NCBI GenBank assembly: GCA_016780665.1
Contig: JADHLM010000031.1
Coordinates: 1 to 12,272 of the forward strand
DNA from: Hyphomicrobiales bacterium
Lineage (GTDB): Bacteria; Pseudomonadota; Alphaproteobacteria; Rhizobiales; TMED25
Length of the DNA: 12,272 nucleotides
Reading direction: 5' to 3'
This document shows, piece after piece, positions 1-7,728 of this stretch (its first letter is position 1; each line of letters begins with the position of its first letter). The translations under genes and the position numbers were made by a program. The notes under the pieces are model-generated. The model saw only the letters and a program-made list of their open reading frames with translations. It ran no database searches and had not been told where the DNA came from.

Positions 1-2148
1 GACTCCACAGATAATATTCCAGGGGTCCCTGGAATTGGATTAAAAATTGCAGCAGAGTTAATCAATGAATATGAGACACTCGAGAATTTACTTGATAATG
101 CAGAGAGCATCAAACAAACAAAAAGAAGAGAAAATTTAATTTCCCATGCCAATGACGCAAGAATATCTTATCAACTTGCACTTCTTAATTCTTCTACTCC
201 TTTAGATTTAATTCTTGATGATTTGTCTTATCGGCAACTTGATCATGAAAAAATATTATCATTCTCGAAAGAAATGGAATTTTCAAATTTGGAAAAAAGA
301 ATTGATAGTTGGTTCTCAAACTCCGATAAAAATACTAACTTTGATAGATCTAATCCTCAAATTAAGAAAAACAACACTTCAAACATTTCCCCATTAATCC
401 AATATATTGAAATTCGAGATCCTGATACATTCAACAATGTATTTAATAAGCTTATCGAGAGTAAAGAAATCTTCATAGATATACCAAGTGAGTATTCTGG
501 TGAAATCTCATTAACTATAAATGGAGATAATATTTACTCAATTTTTCTAGATAAAGAAAAATCAGAAGAGAAAATCGTAGAAAATAACCTTTTCGAAAAA
601 GTTAAATATATTTTGGAAGATCCAAGTATCAAAAAAATATTTTTTGATTACAAATCAGCCTTATACTTATTAGAAAGATATTCCCTTTCCATCAATGCCG
701 CTGAAGATCTATCCTTACTTGCTTATGTTACCAATAATGGGAAAATAAAAAATGAATTGACTGCACTAGCTGCATTCTACAAAAATGAAATATCAATTTT
801 TGAAGAGATTGAGAAAAAGATTATAAATAAAATTGAACTGACAAGTCACGAAAGAGTCTATTTAATTCATAAAATCTGGCATCATTTAACTATAAAAATA
901 CTTTCAGGTGGAGCCATTCAAGTTTATGAATTAATTGAAAAACCACTTATAAAAATACTCTTTGAGATTGAGAACAAAGGAATAAAAGTAGATAAATCAG
1001 TTTTAGATGAATTGTCCTTTAAATTTGGTACAAAAATTAAACAATTAGAAAAAAAAATATATATTTTATCCGGACAAGAATTTAATGTTGCAAGTCCCAA
1101 ACAGCTCGGTGAAATTTTATTCGACAAGTTAGAGTTAAAGGGAGGAAAAAAGAATAAAAGTGGTGCTTGGGGAACGGGTATCGATATATTAGAAGATTTA
1201 TCACTGCTCGGATATGAAATAGCTGATAACATAATTGAATGGCGACAACTGACTAAATTGAAAACCACTTACACTGATAGTATTCCAAATTTTATCAATA
1301 AGACAACTCAGCGTGTGCATACACAATTTTCTCAATCCTTAACTTCGACTGGAAGACTATCATCTTCAAGTCCTAATTTACAAAACATCCCAATCAGAAC
1401 TTATGAGGGGAAACAAATACGCTCGGCATTTGTGGCAGACGATGATCATGTTTTTTTATCTGCTGATTATAGCCAAATTGAGCTACGTGTATTAGCTCAC
1501 GTTGCTGAAATTGAGCAGTTGAGAAATACCTTCTTGAAAGATCTTGATATACATAAGATGACAGCAGCATCTATATTTAATATTGAGATAGAAGATGTAA
1601 CTGAAGAGATGCGTTATCAGGCAAAATCAATAAATTTTGGAATTATTTATGGAATTTCTGCATTTGGACTTGCAAAACAATTAAAAATACCTCGACATGA
1701 TGCAAAAAAATTTATTGATGATTATCTTTTAAGATTCCCAGGTATAAAACAATACATGGACAGAACTATAGATATGGTAAAAACAAATGAATATACAAGT
1801 ACCATGTTTGGAAGACGATGTTATTTCCCAGACATCAACTCTCGTAACCACGCCATAAGGTCATTCAATGAAAGGGCTGCTATTAATGCCCCAATACAAG
1901 GGTCCGCAGCAGATATAATAAAAAGAGCTATGATCAAAATTTATGATGCAATAGAGTCACATAAATTAAAATCTAAAATGATTCTTCAAATACATGATGA
2001 ATTAGTATTTGAGGTACCAATTGATGAAGTTGGAATAATGAAATCATTAGTAACAGAGAATATGGAAAACGCCACCAAACCATTGATGAATTTTAGCGTT
2101 CCATTAAAAATTGATATGAGTATATCAAATAGTTGGGATCAAGCTTGA
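1..2148 (+). CDS. polA: DNA polymerase I (5' end outside the window)
   Basis: DNA polymerase I fills gaps and removes RNA primers during lagging-strand synthesis and repair. The reading frame is open from base 1, so the gene starts upstream; the TTG at 223 is internal, not a start. About 715 codons are visible and roughly 185 N-terminal residues are missing compared with the family. Bases 1-63 encode the 5' nuclease helix-hairpin motif (DSTDNIPGVPGIG, then AAEL). A central 3'-5' exonuclease-like domain spans about 400-900. The polymerase domain carries motif A (DYSQIELR, Asp at 1465), motif B (RYQAKSINFG..YG, Lys at 1624, Phe at 1636, Tyr at 1648) and motif C (QIHDELVFEV, His 1993, Asp 1996, Glu 1999), so polymerisation should be intact. 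The exonuclease motifs look eroded: the first reads IDIPSE, with Pro (484-486) where Glu is expected. The stop TGA is at 2146-2148, 3 bp from the end of convergent pckA. Identity is certain; the proofreading state is inferred. Confidence 0.97.
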   Translation, partial: DSTDNIPGVPGIGLKIAAELINEYETLENLLDNAESIKQTKRRENLISHANDARISYQLALLNSSTPLDLILDDLSYRQLDHEKILSFSKEMEFSNLEKRIDSWFSNSDKNTNFDRSNPQIKKNNTSNISPLIQYIEIRDPDTFNNVFNKLIESKEIFIDIPSEYSGEISLTINGDNIYSIFLDKEKSEEKIVENNLFEKVKYILEDPSIKKIFFDYKSALYLLERYSLSINAAEDLSLLAYVTNNGKIKNELTALAAFYKNEISIFEEIEKKIINKIELTSHERVYLIHKIWHHLTIKILSGGAIQVYELIEKPLIKILFEIENKGIKVDKSVLDELSFKFGTKIKQLEKKIYILSGQEFNVASPKQLGEILFDKLELKGGKKNKSGAWGTGIDILEDLSLLGYEIADNIIEWRQLTKLKTTYTDSIPNFINKTTQRVHTQFSQSLTSTGRLSSSSPNLQNIPIRTYEGKQIRSAFVADDDHVFLSADYSQIELRVLAHVAEIEQLRNTFLKDLDIHKMTAASIFNIEIEDVTEEMRYQAKSINFGIIYGISAFGLAKQLKIPRHDAKKFIDDYLLRFPGIKQYMDRTIDMVKTNEYTSTMFGRRCYFPDINSRNHAIRSFNERAAINAPIQGSAADIIKRAMIKIYDAIESHKLKSKMILQIHDELVFEVPIDEVGIMKSLVTENMENATKPLMNFSVPLKIDMSISNSWDQA

Positions 2149-2151
2149 AAA

Positions 2152-3729
2152 CTAGATAATTGGACCTGATTTTATTATTTCAAGGTCAACATCACTCTCA
2201 AATTTTTTAAAATTTTCAGCAAACATGCTTACTAATTTTTTTGCTTGTGCATCGAAATCATCTTTATTTGACCATGTGTCTATTGGGTTTAAATAACTAG
2301 AGTCACCATTTATTGAAACAGGCACCATTAAATTAAAATACTCATCTTTCCTCATCTCAATATTATCAAGGTCGCCATTGATAGCAGCACTCAGTAAATT
2401 CCTTGTCAACTGAATTGGCATTCTTTGTCCAACTCCTGCTGGACCACCACTCCAACCTGTATTTATCAGCCAAGTTTGCACATTATGTTTTTCCATTTTT
2501 TCTTTTAACAGTCTCCCATAAACAATTGGGTGCCTAGGTAAAAATGGTGCAGCAAAACATGTTGAAAATGTTGCAGATGGGTCAACAACACCCCTTTCGG
2601 TCCCAGCAACTTTTGCCGTGTAACCAGATAAGAAGTGGTATACCGCTTGGTTTGAGTCTAATTTTGATATTGGTGGCATTACGCCAAAAGCGTCACATGT
2701 TAACATGATGATGGTTGATGGAATATCTGCCATTCCATCTTTTGATACATTATCGCCAACAAAAGCCATTGGGAAAGCTGCCCTGGTATTTTCTGTTAAG
2801 CTGCCATCATTAAAATTTAGTTCTCTTGTTTCGGTATCAACAATTACATTTTCAAGAACTGTTGTAAAACGACGAACAGCATCATAAATTTGCGGTTCTG
2901 CTTCTTTAGAGAGATTAATTGCTTTCGCATAGGAACCATCCTCAAAGTTAAACACCCCTTTATCTGTCCACCCATGTTCATCATCTCCAATTAATAATCT
3001 CTCAGGATCAGCAGATAATGTTGTTTTTCCTGTGCCTGACAAACCAAAAAAGATTGCAGTATTTCGACCTTTACTGTCACTATTTGCGGAACAATGCATT
3101 GGGAAGATCCCTTTAGGTGGCAATGTATAGTTAAAATAAGTGAATACAGATTTTTTGATTTCACCTGCATAGTAAGTGCCTGCAATTAATATTTTATTGT
3201 TTGTAAAATCACATGCAATTGTTGTATCAGTTCTCACGCCATATCTTTCAGGATCAGTTTTAAAAGACGGAAGATCAATTATTAACAAATCCTCAGAAAA
3301 ATCTATTTGCTGAGACCTTTGAGGCAAGATGAGCAGATGCTGAATAAAAAGAGCTTGCCAAGCAAATTCTGTAATAATCCTGACTTTAATTCTTTCGTCA
3401 GGATCTGTTCCTGCGTGAAGGTCTTGAATAAAAAGATTTTTTCCTTTCATATGCTCAAGCATATCTTTCTCTAAAAGATCAAATTTACTCCTCTCAATCC
3501 TTGCATTATTTTCCCACCAGACATTATCTTCTGTATCTTGGTCAGCGATTACATGCTTATCTTTCGGCGATCTTCCTGTGTGTTTTCCAGTATCTACCGA
3601 GAAAGAACCATCCACCGTGAGTAAGCCTTCATTAAAATTCGAAGCCAGTTGTATAAGCTCTGCAGCCGTATTGTTTACATAAACATTTTTTGCTTCCTTT
3701 AGATAGCTTTTATAATCTATTGCACCCAA
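2152..3729 (-). CDS. pckA: Phosphoenolpyruvate carboxykinase (ATP)
   Basis: This cytoplasmic enzyme converts oxaloacetate plus ATP to phosphoenolpyruvate, CO2 and ADP, the first committed step of gluconeogenesis from TCA intermediates (EC 4.1.1.49). The 525-residue length is normal for the bacterial ATP-dependent family. Motifs seen: HTGRSPKDK at residues 50-58 (substrate-binding Arg), RTDTT at 166-170, Walker A GLSGTGKTT at 229-237, GDDEHGW at 248-254 (metal and nucleotide contacts), NFEDGSYAK at 261-269, TRAAFP at 315-320 and LSGYTAKVAGTE at 367-378. The NFEDGSYAK segment is odd: the family usually has NFEGGCYAK, so Gly-to-Asp and Cys-to-Ser changes sit in the active-site loop. The start is TTG at 3729-3727 (read on the minus strand), chosen because a GGGAGA ribosome site lies 5 nt upstream and the nearby ATG is out of frame. 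It is divergent from chvI and convergent with polA. In Agrobacterium pckA is controlled by ChvG-ChvI; the same control here is inference. Confidence 0.97.
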   Translation of the reverse strand: MGAIDYKSYLKEAKNVYVNNTAAELIQLASNFNEGLLTVDGSFSVDTGKHTGRSPKDKHVIADQDTEDNVWWENNARIERSKFDLLEKDMLEHMKGKNLFIQDLHAGTDPDERIKVRIITEFAWQALFIQHLLILPQRSQQIDFSEDLLIIDLPSFKTDPERYGVRTDTTIACDFTNNKILIAGTYYAGEIKKSVFTYFNYTLPPKGIFPMHCSANSDSKGRNTAIFFGLSGTGKTTLSADPERLLIGDDEHGWTDKGVFNFEDGSYAKAINLSKEAEPQIYDAVRRFTTVLENVIVDTETRELNFNDGSLTENTRAAFPMAFVGDNVSKDGMADIPSTIIMLTCDAFGVMPPISKLDSNQAVYHFLSGYTAKVAGTERGVVDPSATFSTCFAAPFLPRHPIVYGRLLKEKMEKHNVQTWLINTGWSGGPAGVGQRMPIQLTRNLLSAAINGDLDNIEMRKDEYFNLMVPVSINGDSSYLNPIDTWSNKDDFDAQAKKLVSMFAENFKKFESDVDLEIIKSGPII

Positions 3730-3734
3730 GGTTT

Positions 3735-3740
3735 TCTCCC
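3735..3740 (-). promoter_or_regulatory. Ribosome binding site deciding the pckA TTG start
   Basis: On the minus strand this reads GGGAGA, 5 nt before TTG at 3729-3727. It is one of the few strong Shine-Dalgarno sequences in the window. The upstream ATG around 3742 (minus strand) is out of frame with pckA, so TTG is the best-supported start. Confidence 0.7.
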
Positions 3741-3764
3741 ATTTATTTTATTTCTATGAAAAAT

Positions 3765-3776
3765 AATTATATAATT
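3765..3776. repeat. 12-bp perfect palindrome in the divergent promoter region
   Basis: AATTATATAATT is its own reverse complement. It lies about 36 bp from the pckA start and 50 bp from the chvI start, a position fit for an operator. It is A+T only, so in this composition it could easily be chance. Confidence 0.35.
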
Positions 3777-3825
3777 TAAATTAATATAAAGCTTATTTAT
3801 GCTCAGTCAATCGAGTTAGAGAAAA

Positions 3826-4509
3826 ATGCAAAAATTAATTTTATTAGATGATGATGAAAATATACTGTTCTCACTTAGTGTGATGTTAAAATCTCATGGT
3901 TACCATGTGAGTGCCTTCTCTGACGGGTTTGAGATGTTGGAATATATGAATAATAATAACAGTGATATTTTGATATTAGATATTAAAATGCCAAGAATAG
4001 ATGGCCTAGAGGTTTTCAACTCTGTAAGAAAATTTTCAAATATACCTATTATTTTCCTAACATCAAAAGACAGCGAGGTAGACGAACTAATTGGATTGAG
4101 ACTTGGAGCCGATGATTATATACGTAAACCATTCTCACAGAAACTACTGGTCGAACGCATAAAATCTGTTCTCAGGAGGTCAAATAGTCATGAAAATAAA
4201 AAAAACCACAAAGTTGTCACAAATTTAAAATATATTGAGCTAGATAAGGAAAGATTTATTTGTAAATGGCAGGATAAGATTATAAACCTCACCTCAACTG
4301 AATTTCTAATATTAGAGTCACTTATTAAAAGACCTGGATCAATTAGATCTCGAGACGATCTGATCAGTGACGCATTTAAAGAAGGATTCTCAAAAGAAGA
4401 TCGAGTAATTGATAGCCACATAAAAAGAATTAGGCAAAAATTTATTTTAGTGGATCCAAACTTTAATTTGATAAAAACAATCTATGGTATTGGCTACAAG
4501 ATACAATAA
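3826..4509 (+). CDS. chvI: OmpR/PhoB-family response regulator ChvI
   Basis: This is the DNA-binding response regulator of the ChvG-ChvI system, which governs envelope, acid-stress and host-interaction genes in Alphaproteobacteria. It has 227 residues. The N-terminal receiver domain (about 1-118) shows the acidic pocket LDDDEN near residues 7-12, the predicted phospho-acceptor Asp52 in LILDIKMPRIDG, the Thr/Ser switch in FLTSKD (79-80) and conserved Lys101 in RKPFSQ. The C-terminal winged helix (about 130-227) has TEFLILESL, RVIDSHIKRIRQKF and the terminal IYGIGYK strand. The stretches IFLTSKD, GADDYIRKPFSQKLLVER and IDSHIKR match ChvI closely rather than OmpR or PhoB in general. The kinase gene chvG follows after 21 bp, so the two are very likely co-transcribed. 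The gene diverges from pckA. Confidence 0.93.
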   Translation: MQKLILLDDDENILFSLSVMLKSHGYHVSAFSDGFEMLEYMNNNNSDILILDIKMPRIDGLEVFNSVRKFSNIPIIFLTSKDSEVDELIGLRLGADDYIRKPFSQKLLVERIKSVLRRSNSHENKKNHKVVTNLKYIELDKERFICKWQDKIINLTSTEFLILESLIKRPGSIRSRDDLISDAFKEGFSKEDRVIDSHIKRIRQKFILVDPNFNLIKTIYGIGYKIQ

Positions 4510-4530
4510 AAGGATCTAGAGTTAGCAATA

Positions 4531-6153
4531 ATGAGAAAATTTAAAATTAATATTTTCAATCTACATTTATCTGCAAAAATAGTAATATTTAATCTTCTCG
4601 CGTTGGTATTATTGTTAATCGGCATTTTATATCTCAATCAGTTTAGAGAAGGCTTGATTGAGTCAAAGATTGAGTCATTAGCTGTACAAAGTGAGATAAT
4701 ATCTGCAACCATCTCAGCAAGTGCAACATCAAGTAAAGGGACGAACCTATTTATTTTTGATAAAAATATAGACGGAGGAGAAAGCTTCGATCAAAGAGTA
4801 ATACAGTATAGAAACTATACTATAAACAAAAAATTACTCGAAAATATTATTGGGGAGTTAATAAATCCTGAAATGCTTAATGCAAAAATTTATGACTCTA
4901 ACAACAATATTATTCATAATTCCAATGATTATTTTTACGGAAAAAATATTGACAAAGTATCACTGAGTCCAATTAAGGAAAGCTTTTTTAAAACATTTTA
5001 TTCAAAATTTCTAAAAAAAATTGGATTCGATAGCATCAGTGATCTCAATTTTGAAACTGATTATAAGACCTTATCGAGAGCATTAAAGGCATCGAAAAAT
5101 ATTGTCGTAAATAAAAATGAAGTGGGGCAATCAGTAGTTCATGTTTCAATGCCAATCATAAAATATAAGGCAATTATCGGTTACCTAGTTCTTTCAACAC
5201 AAAATAACGCCATTGATATGATTGTGTATCAAGAACGAATGTCTATCCTAAAGGTCTTTCTGATAGCATCCCTAATAACTATTATATTATCTATTATATT
5301 ATCCAATACCATAGCAAAGCCAATGAGAGAACTTGCAATTGCAGCTGATAATGTTACCAGTAATTTGCAAGCAAGAGAAAATATTCCCGATTTCAGTAAA
5401 AGAAAAGACGAGATAGGAGATTTGTCAAATGCTCTAAGAAATATGACTTCAAGTTTATTTGAGAGAATAGATACCATTGAAAGATTCTCAGCTGATATAG
5501 CACATGAATTACGAAATCCATTAACATCATTAAGAAGTGCTATCGAAACATTCTCGGTCACTAAAAGAAAAAATGATCAGTCAAAATTAATCAACATAAT
5601 TCAAGAAGATATAGATAGGATAGATAGGTTAATTGCAGATATTTCTGAAATATCTAAGCTTGATACAGCACTTACAATTGAACAAAGAGAGATAATAGAT
5701 ATTTATGAATGTTTAAACTCCCTAATTCAACAAGAGAACTACAGGCATAAATCAAATCAAATCAAATTGAATCATTTACAAAATGGCGTGAAATTTTATT
5801 CAAGAATAAACAAAAATAAATTTAATCAAGTTTTTATAAACTTATTTGATAATGCGCGATCTATCTTAAAAGATAATAGCGAAATTATTGTAAATATCAG
5901 CAATAATCTCGAATATGTTATAATTGATGTTGAAGACCAAGGCGGTGGAATTCATGGGACAAAGATTGATAGAGTTTTTGAAAGATTCTATAGTGATAGA
6001 TTAGATAAATCACAAAATAAACATACTGGCCTTGGGCTCTCAATCGCCAAACAAATAATTGAGTCCCATGATGGAATAATATCAGTTGAAAACTATACAA
6101 AAAATGAAATTAAAGGCGCGCAATTTAAAATTCAAATCCCTAGGATCAAATAA
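4531..6153 (+). CDS. chvG: Sensor histidine kinase ChvG (ExoS/BvrS type)
   Basis: This inner-membrane sensor kinase phosphorylates ChvI. The 540 residues contain a first membrane helix at about 17-37, a periplasmic sensor region of about 200 residues, a second helix at about 240-258, a HAMP linker at about 260-313, the phospho-acceptor helix FSADIAHELRNPLTSL with His325, an N box (INLFDNARSIL, Asn441), a G1 box (EDQGGGI, 468-474), the ERFYSDR segment (484-490) and a G2 box (TGLGLSIA, 499-506). FSADIAHELRNPLTSLRSA and IDRVFERFYSDR are typical of ChvG. The G1 box has Gly where DxGPG is usual, a mild change that should still bind ATP. It is somewhat shorter than rhizobial ChvG. An AGAG at 4518-4521 may serve as a weak ribosome site. 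In relatives hprK and PTS genes follow; here 98 bp lead directly to ahcY. The second helix contains a duplicated 12-bp unit (5281-5304). Confidence 0.93.
   Translation: MRKFKINIFNLHLSAKIVIFNLLALVLLLIGILYLNQFREGLIESKIESLAVQSEIISATISASATSSKGTNLFIFDKNIDGGESFDQRVIQYRNYTINKKLLENIIGELINPEMLNAKIYDSNNNIIHNSNDYFYGKNIDKVSLSPIKESFFKTFYSKFLKKIGFDSISDLNFETDYKTLSRALKASKNIVVNKNEVGQSVVHVSMPIIKYKAIIGYLVLSTQNNAIDMIVYQERMSILKVFLIASLITIILSIILSNTIAKPMRELAIAADNVTSNLQARENIPDFSKRKDEIGDLSNALRNMTSSLFERIDTIERFSADIAHELRNPLTSLRSAIETFSVTKRKNDQSKLINIIQEDIDRIDRLIADISEISKLDTALTIEQREIIDIYECLNSLIQQENYRHKSNQIKLNHLQNGVKFYSRINKNKFNQVFINLFDNARSILKDNSEIIVNISNNLEYVIIDVEDQGGGIHGTKIDRVFERFYSDRLDKSQNKHTGLGLSIAKQIIESHDGIISVENYTKNEIKGAQFKIQIPRIK
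5281..5304 (+). repeat. In-frame 12-bp tandem duplication in the chvG transmembrane segment
   Basis: Two adjacent copies of ATTATATTATC(T/C) (5281-5292 and 5293-5304) differ only in the last base. Including the two bases before it, CTATTATATTAT is repeated perfectly at 5279-5290 and 5291-5302. Each copy encodes Ile-Ile-Leu-Ser, so membrane helix 2 reads IILSIILS. Gain or loss of a copy would keep the frame and change the helix by four residues. Confidence 0.8.
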
Positions 6154-6251
6154 ATATAATATTTATACTTTTGCATAGTGATAATTTAGTGTATCAAATT
6201 AGACTAGATAAAGAATTTTTATAACTTTAACAATTACTCAATGATATTAAA
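6154..6251 (+). promoter_or_regulatory. chvG-ahcY intergenic region, presumed ahcY promoter
   Basis: This 98-bp AT-rich spacer holds no ORF worth calling. TTGCAT at 6171-6176 could be a -35 element, but I see no convincing -10 at the right distance. A six-pair all-AT inverted repeat (TAATTT 6182-6187, AAATTA 6196-6201) is too weak for a terminator. No Shine-Dalgarno precedes ahcY. I see no recognisable SAH or SAM riboswitch. Confidence 0.3.
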
Positions 6252-7643
6252 ATGTTTGATGATTTTATAGTAAAAGACATAACTCTTGCCGATTTCGGAA
6301 ATAAAGAGATGGAATTAGCCAGAGTTGAAATGCCAGGTTTAATGGCATTAAGAAAAGAATATAAAGGTCAAAAACCCTTGGAAGGTGCAAGAATAGTTGG
6401 TTGCCTGCATATGACAATTCAAACTGCAGTTTTAATTGAGACACTTGTTGAATTAGGAGCAGAAGTCAGATGGGCTTCATGTAATATATTCTCAACACAA
6501 GACCATGCCGCAGCAGCAATAGCAAAAAAAAATATCCCTGTTTTTGCCTTCAAGAATGAATCTTTGGAGGAGTATTGGGAATTCGTTGACAGGATTTATC
6601 AGTGGCCTGATGATAATCCAAATATGATATTAGATGATGGTGGTGATGCAACAATATATATAATACTAGGTGCTAGATATGAGTCTGACAAATCTGTTCT
6701 TGATAATCCTCAAAATGAAGAAGAAGAAGTTCTATTTAAACAAATTATAAAAAGAGCAAAATTAAGTCCTAATTGGTTTACAGATATACAAAGTAAAATT
6801 ATTGGTGTTACAGAGGAAACCACTACCGGAGTTAACAGACTGGTCATGATGGAAAATGAAGCTAGCCTTCCATTTTCTGCCATAAATGTAAATAATTCAG
6901 TAACAAAGTCAAAATTTGATAATTTATATGGGTGCAGAGAAAGTCTCATAGATGGGATAAGACGTGCGACTGATCTTATGATAGCGGGGAAAATAGCTGT
7001 TGTCGCCGGTTATGGTGATGTAGGAAAAGGATGTGCATCATCCCTTAAAGCCTCTGGAGCACGTGTTATTATTACCGAAATTGATCCAATATGCGCACTC
7101 CAAGCAGCGTTAGAAGGCTATGAAGTAAGAACCATGGATGAAATTTCATCAGAAGCTGATATTTTTGTTACTGCCACAGGCAATAAAGATATCATCACTT
7201 TGGAACATATGAGAAAAATGAAAAATATGGCAATAGTGTGTAATATTGGTCATTTTGATGCAGAAATACAGGTTTCAAAACTTAAAAATCTAAGATGGGA
7301 AAACATTAAACCTCAAGTTGATGAAATAGAATTTCCTGATGGAAAAAAAATTATCTTATTAGCTGAAGGAAGGCTTGTAAATCTTGGTTGTGCTACCGGA
7401 CATCCTAGTTTTATAATGAGCGCTTCATTCACAAATCAAGTATTAGCACAAATAGAATTATTTAATAACAATGGTAAATACAGCAATAAAGTATATATGC
7501 TTCCTAAGAAACTTGATGAAAAAGTTGCGGAACTTCATCTAGAAAAACTCAACGTGCATCTTACAGTTCTAAATGAAGACCAAAGTAGTTATATTGGTGT
7601 GTCTAGTTCAGGTCCATTCAAACCAGATCATTATAGGTATTAA
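6252..7643 (+). CDS. ahcY: Adenosylhomocysteinase (S-adenosyl-L-homocysteine hydrolase)
   Basis: This cytoplasmic NAD-dependent enzyme splits S-adenosylhomocysteine into adenosine and homocysteine (EC 3.13.2.1, formerly 3.3.1.1), relieving product inhibition of methyltransferases and feeding methionine recycling. The 463 residues match the bacterial long form, including an acidic insert near 150-180. Visible motifs: LHMTIQTAVLIETL (52-65), SCNIFSTQDHAAAAI (76-90), DDGGDAT (128-134), GVTEETTTGV (185-194), SVTKSKFDN (216-224, with the catalytic Lys/Asp pair), the NAD-binding GYGDVGKG (253-260), the later NIGHFDAEI and GHPSFIMSASF, and the C-terminal KPDHYRY that completes the neighbouring subunit's NAD site. 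Residue 51 is Cys in VGCLHMT, where Ser is usual. The ATG at 6252 is supported by the family N-terminus (IVKDITLADFG); an ATG at 6241 is out of frame. No Shine-Dalgarno is visible, so initiation may be leaderless or SD-independent. Confidence 0.97.
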   Translation: MFDDFIVKDITLADFGNKEMELARVEMPGLMALRKEYKGQKPLEGARIVGCLHMTIQTAVLIETLVELGAEVRWASCNIFSTQDHAAAAIAKKNIPVFAFKNESLEEYWEFVDRIYQWPDDNPNMILDDGGDATIYIILGARYESDKSVLDNPQNEEEEVLFKQIIKRAKLSPNWFTDIQSKIIGVTEETTTGVNRLVMMENEASLPFSAINVNNSVTKSKFDNLYGCRESLIDGIRRATDLMIAGKIAVVAGYGDVGKGCASSLKASGARVIITEIDPICALQAALEGYEVRTMDEISSEADIFVTATGNKDIITLEHMRKMKNMAIVCNIGHFDAEIQVSKLKNLRWENIKPQVDEIEFPDGKKIILLAEGRLVNLGCATGHPSFIMSASFTNQVLAQIELFNNNGKYSNKVYMLPKKLDEKVAELHLEKLNVHLTVLNEDQSSYIGVSSSGPFKPDHYRY

Positions 7644-7654
7644 ACACAATCCAT

Positions 7655-7685
7655 TCAGTTATAAAATTTTTTAACCTTTAACTGA
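7655..7685 (+). repeat. Inverted repeat in the ahcY-kinase spacer, possible weak terminator
   Basis: TCAGTTA (7655-7661) and TAACTGA (7679-7685) form a 7-bp perfect stem around a 17-nt loop, 12 nt after the ahcY stop. The stem has only two G-C pairs and no clean U-tract follows, so it would be a poor intrinsic terminator. The rest of the spacer up to 7728 is AT-rich and may contain the promoter for the kinase cassette, with TATAAA-like sequence near 7701-7706. No Shine-Dalgarno is visible before 7729. Confidence 0.3.
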
Positions 7686-7728
7686 TTAAATATTAATTTT
7701 ATATAAAAACTTTGATAGACTTCTATTT

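Larger units (their letters stand above)
3730..3825. promoter_or_regulatory. Divergent pckA / chvI promoter region
   Basis: These 96 bp separate the outward-facing starts of pckA and chvI and must hold the promoters of both. The centre (about 3756-3790) is almost pure A+T and contains a perfect 12-bp palindrome at 3765-3776. I could not assign -35/-10 boxes or a ChvI operator with confidence because the AT-rich background gives many chance matches. Upstream of chvI there is only a weak purine-rich AGAG at 3818-3821. Autoregulation by ChvI and joint control of pckA are plausible from related bacteria, but not shown by the sequence. Confidence 0.5.

Noticed and set aside
223..225. TTG at 223 as the start of a short polymerase gene
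   Set aside because: The frame is open and encodes the conserved 5' nuclease helix-hairpin motif from base 1, so TTG is internal.
924..1268. 114-residue minus-strand open frame inside polA
   Set aside because: It lies opposite the conserved polA frame, has low-complexity Ser/Phe/Ile composition typical of antisense AT-rich frames, and resembles no family.
2139..2187. Possible terminator between convergent polA and pckA (palindrome TCAAGCTTGA at 2139-2148; GACCT/AGGTC arms at 2163-2187)
   Set aside because: The first has no loop and contains the polA stop codon; the second is a 5-bp stem with a 15-nt loop inside pckA coding sequence. Neither looks like a working intrinsic terminator.
5229..5561. 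110-residue minus-strand open frame inside chvG
   Set aside because: It is antisense to the HAMP and phospho-acceptor helix of chvG, which explains its sequence fully.
5611..5628. 9-bp tandem repeat ATAGATAGG in chvG
   Set aside because: It encodes IDRIDR, which matches the conserved dimerisation-helix pattern of ChvG kinases, so protein constraint explains it.
6154..6251. SAH or SAM riboswitch upstream of ahcY
   Set aside because: The 98-bp spacer is very AT-rich, has no GC-containing multi-stem structure and shows none of the conserved cores I know.
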